Shown here: piece by piece, positions 61,227 through 64,000 of the stretch | Position numbering within the stretch: position 1 is the stretch's first letter | How the letters are laid out: each line of letters opens with the position of its first letter | Source: Streptomyces sp. D2-8 | GTDB lineage: Bacteria > Actinomycetota > Actinomycetes > Streptomycetales > Streptomycetaceae | NCBI RefSeq assembly: GCF_023184515.1 | Contig: NZ_JAAHBP010000032.1 | Span: forward strand, 29,643 to 93,642 | Reading direction: 5' to 3' | DNA: 64,000 nt | The notes under the pieces: generated by a model | Databases searched by the model: none | What the model was told of the DNA's origin: nothing | Seen by the model: the letters and a program-made list of their open reading frames with translations, nothing else | Program-made: the position numbers and the translations under genes

Positions 61227-62057
61227 CAAGCCGGGCCGTCCGCCGGTGTGGACGCGACGGCAGCTGATAGACGGCATTCGGTGGCGGACCCGTACCGGTG
61301 CTCCCTGGCGTGATGTGCCGGAACGCAACGGGCCCTGGGAGCGGGTCTACGACCTGTTCCGGCGCTGGCAGCGCGATGGCACCTGGGCCAGGTTCGTCAC
61401 TCAGCTCCAAGCTCAGGCGGACGCGAAGGGCCTGATCACCTGGGACGTGAATATCGACTCCACCGTCTGCCGGGCCCACCAGCACGCCGCCGGGGCCTCG
61501 AAAAGGGGGATCTGCAAAAGGAACCGCCCTGCGGCATTGCCGTTGAGCCGGCCGACCATGGTCTCGGACGTTCCCGAGGCGGCCTGACCACCAAGATCCA
61601 CCTTGCCGTCGAGCAGGGGCAGAAGCCGCTGAGCGTCGTGATCACAGCCGGCCAGCGGGGTGACTCGCCGCAATTCGAGCCGGTCCTGGAAGCCATCGGG
61701 GTACCTCGCCTTGGTCCGGGCAGGCCCCGCAGGCGGCCGGACCGGGTGCGGGCCGACAAAGCGTACGACTCCCGCCGCAACCGGGCCTACCTGCGCAGAC
61801 GCGGGATCAAGGCGACCATCCCGGTCCCCGCCGACCGCGTCCGCAACCGCCAGAAGCTCGGTGCCCGAGGCGGTCGGCCGCCGAAGTTCGACAAAACCGA
61901 CTACCGCGAGCGGCATGCCGTCGAGTGCGGGATCAACCGCCTCAAGCGCCACCGGGCCGTGGCCACGAGATACGACAAGCTCGCCGTCCGCTACGAGGCG
62001 ACCGTGTTGGTTGCAGTCCTCAACGAGTGGCTGTGACCAGCACCTTCCCAACAAACC
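61227..62057. mobile_element. IS5-family element, 5' end missing
   Basis: The right terminus (62039-62057, GGTTTGTTGGGAAGGTGCT on the minus strand) is followed by CTAG at 62058-62061. The left terminus and the first 35-40 codons of the transposase are missing at the junction with the IS3 element. Confidence 0.8.
61246..62036 (+). pseudogene. IS5-family transposase, two frames, N-terminus lost
   Basis: The first frame reads WTRRQLIDGIRWRTRTGAPW, RDVPERNGPWERVYDLFRRW and VNIDSTVCRAHQHAAGASKR. At AAAAGGGGG (about 61500) a -1 shift continues the protein: RSRGGLTTKIHLAVEQGQKP, RVRADKAYDSRRNRAYLRRR, and RHAVECGINRLKRHRAVATR. The shift site fits the programmed -1 frameshifting of the IS427 group of IS5. 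All catalytic blocks are present, but the missing N-terminus makes it inactive. Confidence 0.8.
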
Positions 62058-63023
62058 CTAGTCGACCCTGACCACGTACTTGCCCCGCACACCGCCCGCC
62101 TCCAGCGCCCGGTGTGCGGCCGCTGTCTCTTTCAGCGGGAAGACCGTGTCCACCGCCGGCCGCAGCTTCCCCTCTGTCACCTGGCGGGCGAGGTCGTCGA
62201 AGAGCGCACGTTCGGGGTTGCCGCTGAAGAAGCGCACCCGGCCGCGTCCGTGGACGGCGCTGGCCGCGATGTAGCCCAGCGAGGCGGCGGGCCGCGTCAG
62301 GTCGAAGGCGATGGTGACCATGCGTCCGCCCGGCTTCAGCATCCGCCGTACGGTACGCAGGTCGGTGCCCACCGTGTCGAGGACCACGTCGAACAGTCCC
62401 AGTTCCGCAGGGGACACGGTCCGGTGGTCGACGGCGTGGTGGGCACCGAGCGTACGGACGAAGTCGAGGTTGGCAGCGCGGGCCAGGGCCGTGACCTCGG
62501 CACCGTACGCCTGTCCCAGCTGGACGGCGGCGTTGCCGACGCCGCCCGCCGCGCCCCGTACAAGCAGCCGTTCGCCGGGGCGCAGTGCGGCCTTGTCGCG
62601 GAGGGCCGTGACGGCCGTGGTGGCCACCGGCAGCGCGGCAGCGGCCACGAGGTCCAGTCCGTCCGGGACCCGGCCGAGCCGCTCGGGCCGTACCGTCACG
62701 TACTCGGCGGCGCTGCCGAATCCGGAGCTGCGGCCCAGGACGCCCCACACCTGGTCGCCGACCGCTACGCCGGTCGCGCCGGTGCCGAGTGCGGCGATCT
62801 CGCCAGTGAAGTCCAGCCCGATGCGCTGCGGGAACTTCCGGCCGGTGACGAGGCGGGCCCGACCGGAACGGGCCGCCAGTTCGCCGCCGTTCACGCTGAA
62901 CGCGCGCACGCGCACGAGGACCTCGCCGGGTGCCGGTCCGGGACGTGGCACCCGGCCCACATACAGCACCTCGGGGCCGCCGAAGCGGTCGAACAGTACG
63001 GCTTTCATCGTGCGGTCGTCCAT
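62058..63023 (-). CDS. NADP-dependent quinone oxidoreductase-like (MDR family)
   Basis: The 321-aa protein starts MDDRTMKAVLFDRFGGPEVL and has RIGLDFTGEIAALGTGATGV, RLLVRGAAGGVGNAAVQLGQ (the NADPH-binding AxxGxxG) and GKYVVRVD at the end. There is no structural-zinc cysteine set, so it is a zinc-free medium-chain reductase of quinone oxidoreductase type. It is divergent from the TetR gene at 63132 with a dyad between, which suggests control by that repressor. Its TAG stop is part of the CTAG that borders the IS5 element. Confidence 0.87.
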   Translation of the reverse strand: MDDRTMKAVLFDRFGGPEVLYVGRVPRPGPAPGEVLVRVRAFSVNGGELAARSGRARLVTGRKFPQRIGLDFTGEIAALGTGATGVAVGDQVWGVLGRSSGFGSAAEYVTVRPERLGRVPDGLDLVAAAALPVATTAVTALRDKAALRPGERLLVRGAAGGVGNAAVQLGQAYGAEVTALARAANLDFVRTLGAHHAVDHRTVSPAELGLFDVVLDTVGTDLRTVRRMLKPGGRMVTIAFDLTRPAASLGYIAASAVHGRGRVRFFSGNPERALFDDLARQVTEGKLRPAVDTVFPLKETAAAHRALEAGGVRGKYVVRVD

Positions 63024-63087
63024 CGTTGCGTTCTCACCTTCGCCACCAGTGGCCGTGCGGGGGATCGTGGCGCCGAGCGTAGGCTGG

Positions 63088-63111
63088 CAAGCGGACGAGA
63101 TCGTCCATTTG
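63088..63111. promoter_or_regulatory. TetR operator candidate in the MDR/TetR divergent promoter
   Basis: GGACGA-N2-TCGTCC (63093-63106) is a perfect dyad, extended by CAA and TTG two bases outside it. It lies 21 bp before the TetR GTG. Confidence 0.6.
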
Positions 63112-63131
63112 ACCGGAGGTGAGAGACAGCG

Positions 63132-63812
63132 GTGGGGGAATCCTCTCGGATCGCGGGGCAGGACAGTCTGCGGGCGGACGCCCGGCGCAACCGGCGGCGC
63201 ATCCTTTCGGCTGCCCGCGTGGTCTTCGCCGAGCACGGCATCGACGCGCCCATGGCGACCGTGGCCCGGCGGGCGGGGGTCGGCGTGGCGACGCTGTACC
63301 GGCGTTTCCCGACGCGGGACGCCCTGGTGCGGGCCGCGTTCGCGCACCAGATGGACACCTGTGCTCGGACGCTCACCGAGGCGCTGGCCGACCCCGATCC
63401 GTGGCAGGGCTTCCAGCGACTGGTCGAGACGGTCTGCGAACTACAACGGGAGGAACGGGGCTTCCCGGCCGCATTCGTCGCGGCCTTTCCGGACAGCACG
63501 CGAGAATACGCGCGGGTACGGGAACAGGCCGAGCAGGACTTCATGACCCTGGTCCGCAGGGCTCAGGCGGCGGGCGTGCTGCGGGCCGACTTCCACCCCT
63601 CCGACATTGCCGTGGCCTTGTTGTCCCACTGCGGTCTGGTCACCGCATTGCCGGGTGACCGTGCGGCGTCCCGGCGTCTGGTGGCGTACTTGCTCCAGTC
63701 GTTCCGCGCCGAGGCGGCCCACGGAGCGCTGCCAGCGCCGAGCGCACTGTCGCTGCGCAGTCTTCCGCTCGCAGCCCACGGCTCCCAGGGACAGCGGTCC
63801 TCCGGAACCTGA
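63132..63812 (+). CDS. TetR-family regulator
   Basis: GTG 63132 has GGAGG nearby upstream. The 226-aa product has the HTH RADARRNRRRILSAARVVFA, PMATVARRAGVGVATLYRRF, PTRDALVRAAFA. The ligand domain runs to about residue 195, then a Ser/Ala-rich tail. The divergent partner is the MDR oxidoreductase, and the two share an operator-like dyad. This is the common pattern for electrophile- or quinone-inducible reductases; inducer unknown. Confidence 0.87.
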   Translation: MGESSRIAGQDSLRADARRNRRRILSAARVVFAEHGIDAPMATVARRAGVGVATLYRRFPTRDALVRAAFAHQMDTCARTLTEALADPDPWQGFQRLVETVCELQREERGFPAAFVAAFPDSTREYARVREQAEQDFMTLVRRAQAAGVLRADFHPSDIAVALLSHCGLVTALPGDRAASRRLVAYLLQSFRAEAAHGALPAPSALSLRSLPLAAHGSQGQRSSGT

Positions 63813-63855
63813 TACGAAGCGGCGCCTGCCGTGTGGCCGCCCTTCGGGCGACCGC

Positions 63856-63878
63856 GCCACTTTCGCAACAGGCCCTAG
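63856..63878. mobile_element. orphan IS5-type terminus next to CTAG
   Basis: On the minus strand, GGCCTGTTGCGAAAGTGGC resembles the IS5 terminus at 62039-62057 (13 of 19 positions) and is also bordered by CTAG (63875-63878). No transposase remains beside it. The sequence after it up to 64000 was not assigned. Confidence 0.4.
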
Positions 63879-64000
63879 CTTGATCTTTAACGTCCGACGT
63901 CGAATGGTGCGTCGAACTTGATCACCCGGTCCGGTAATCGCCGTACACGGAAGCGGCCTTCGGCTGAACATGTGCTCCGACCAAGGAACACACACGTCCA

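Noticed and set aside
1..64000. tRNA, rRNA or PKS/NRPS genes
   Set aside because: None recognised on reading both strands; no modular enzyme motifs or tRNA-like cloverleaf sequences were noticed.

Overview
The window is high-GC actinobacterial DNA, most probably from a Streptomyces accessory or chromosome-arm region. Pointers are the strong third-position G/C, GTG and TTG starts, DUF5302, DUF1048 and DUF1203 proteins, a large TerD-domain protein, an F420-type PPOX reductase, a secreted S8 protease, PadR/MarR/TetR/MerR/LysR/ArsR regulators, and many IS5/IS3/IS982-type transposase genes and remnants. No rRNA, tRNA, CRISPR array or replication origin was seen.

Layout. 0-7.9 kb: decayed genes (PEBP, DtxR/IdeR, GH1 glucosidase), a MarR/SnoaL pair, a large TerD-domain protein and two membrane proteins. 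7.9-15.7 kb: a coherent catabolic locus with a CitE-like CoA-ester lyase, a CaiB/BaiF CoA-transferase, a LysR regulator and a CitMHS transporter (frameshifted), followed by two secreted esterases, one a cutinase/polyesterase homologue fused to an F5/8C-type domain. Two copies of one dyad motif lie upstream of the enzyme operon and of the transporter. 15.8-18.3 kb: gene remnants (ABC ATPase, membrane protein paralogue, Ku, epimerase). 18.4-21.2 kb: a small detoxification-type operon (VOC, metallo-beta-lactamase fold, SnoaL, PPOX) facing a MarR gene, with CCATGG dyads at both ends. 22-33 kb: scattered genes, including an ECF sigma factor with SnoaL tail, an L32-like ribosomal protein paralogue, an NlpC/P60 protein lacking its catalytic cysteine, a secreted subtilase, and a TetR/oxidoreductase pair that has lost both N-termini.

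33-38.5 kb: a MerR gene divergent from a two-domain alpha/beta hydrolase with a textbook 19-bp-spacer MerR promoter, a fatty acid desaturase, and a PadR-DUF1048-DUF1048 operon. 38.5-41 kb: an IS5-type element that encloses a tiny secreted repeat peptide, a second IS5 remnant, and genes whose TAG stop codons form the CTAG target of the elements. 41.3-46.4 kb: a frameshifted immunity-like gene, a TetR/FAD-monooxygenase divergon with a perfect 24-bp operator, an amidohydrolase tail ending in a 20-bp minisatellite, and a putative class I isoprenoid synthase preceded by a terpene cyclase N-terminal fragment.

46.9-55.8 kb: a ring-cleavage catabolic island (MFS transporter, LysR, two FAH-family hydrolases, cyclase, FAD hydroxylase, ACMSD-like amidohydrolase, extradiol dioxygenase, truncated SDR). 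56-64 kb: DUF5302, an autoregulated-looking ArsR gene, uncharacterised proteins, an IS982/IS5 chimera, a complete IS3 element, a 5'-truncated IS5 element, and a quinone-oxidoreductase/TetR divergon.

Many genes are broken by single-base frameshifts, often in homopolymer runs, so sequencing error competes with genuine decay as an explanation. All functional calls come from reading the translated sequence and family knowledge; no database search was run.
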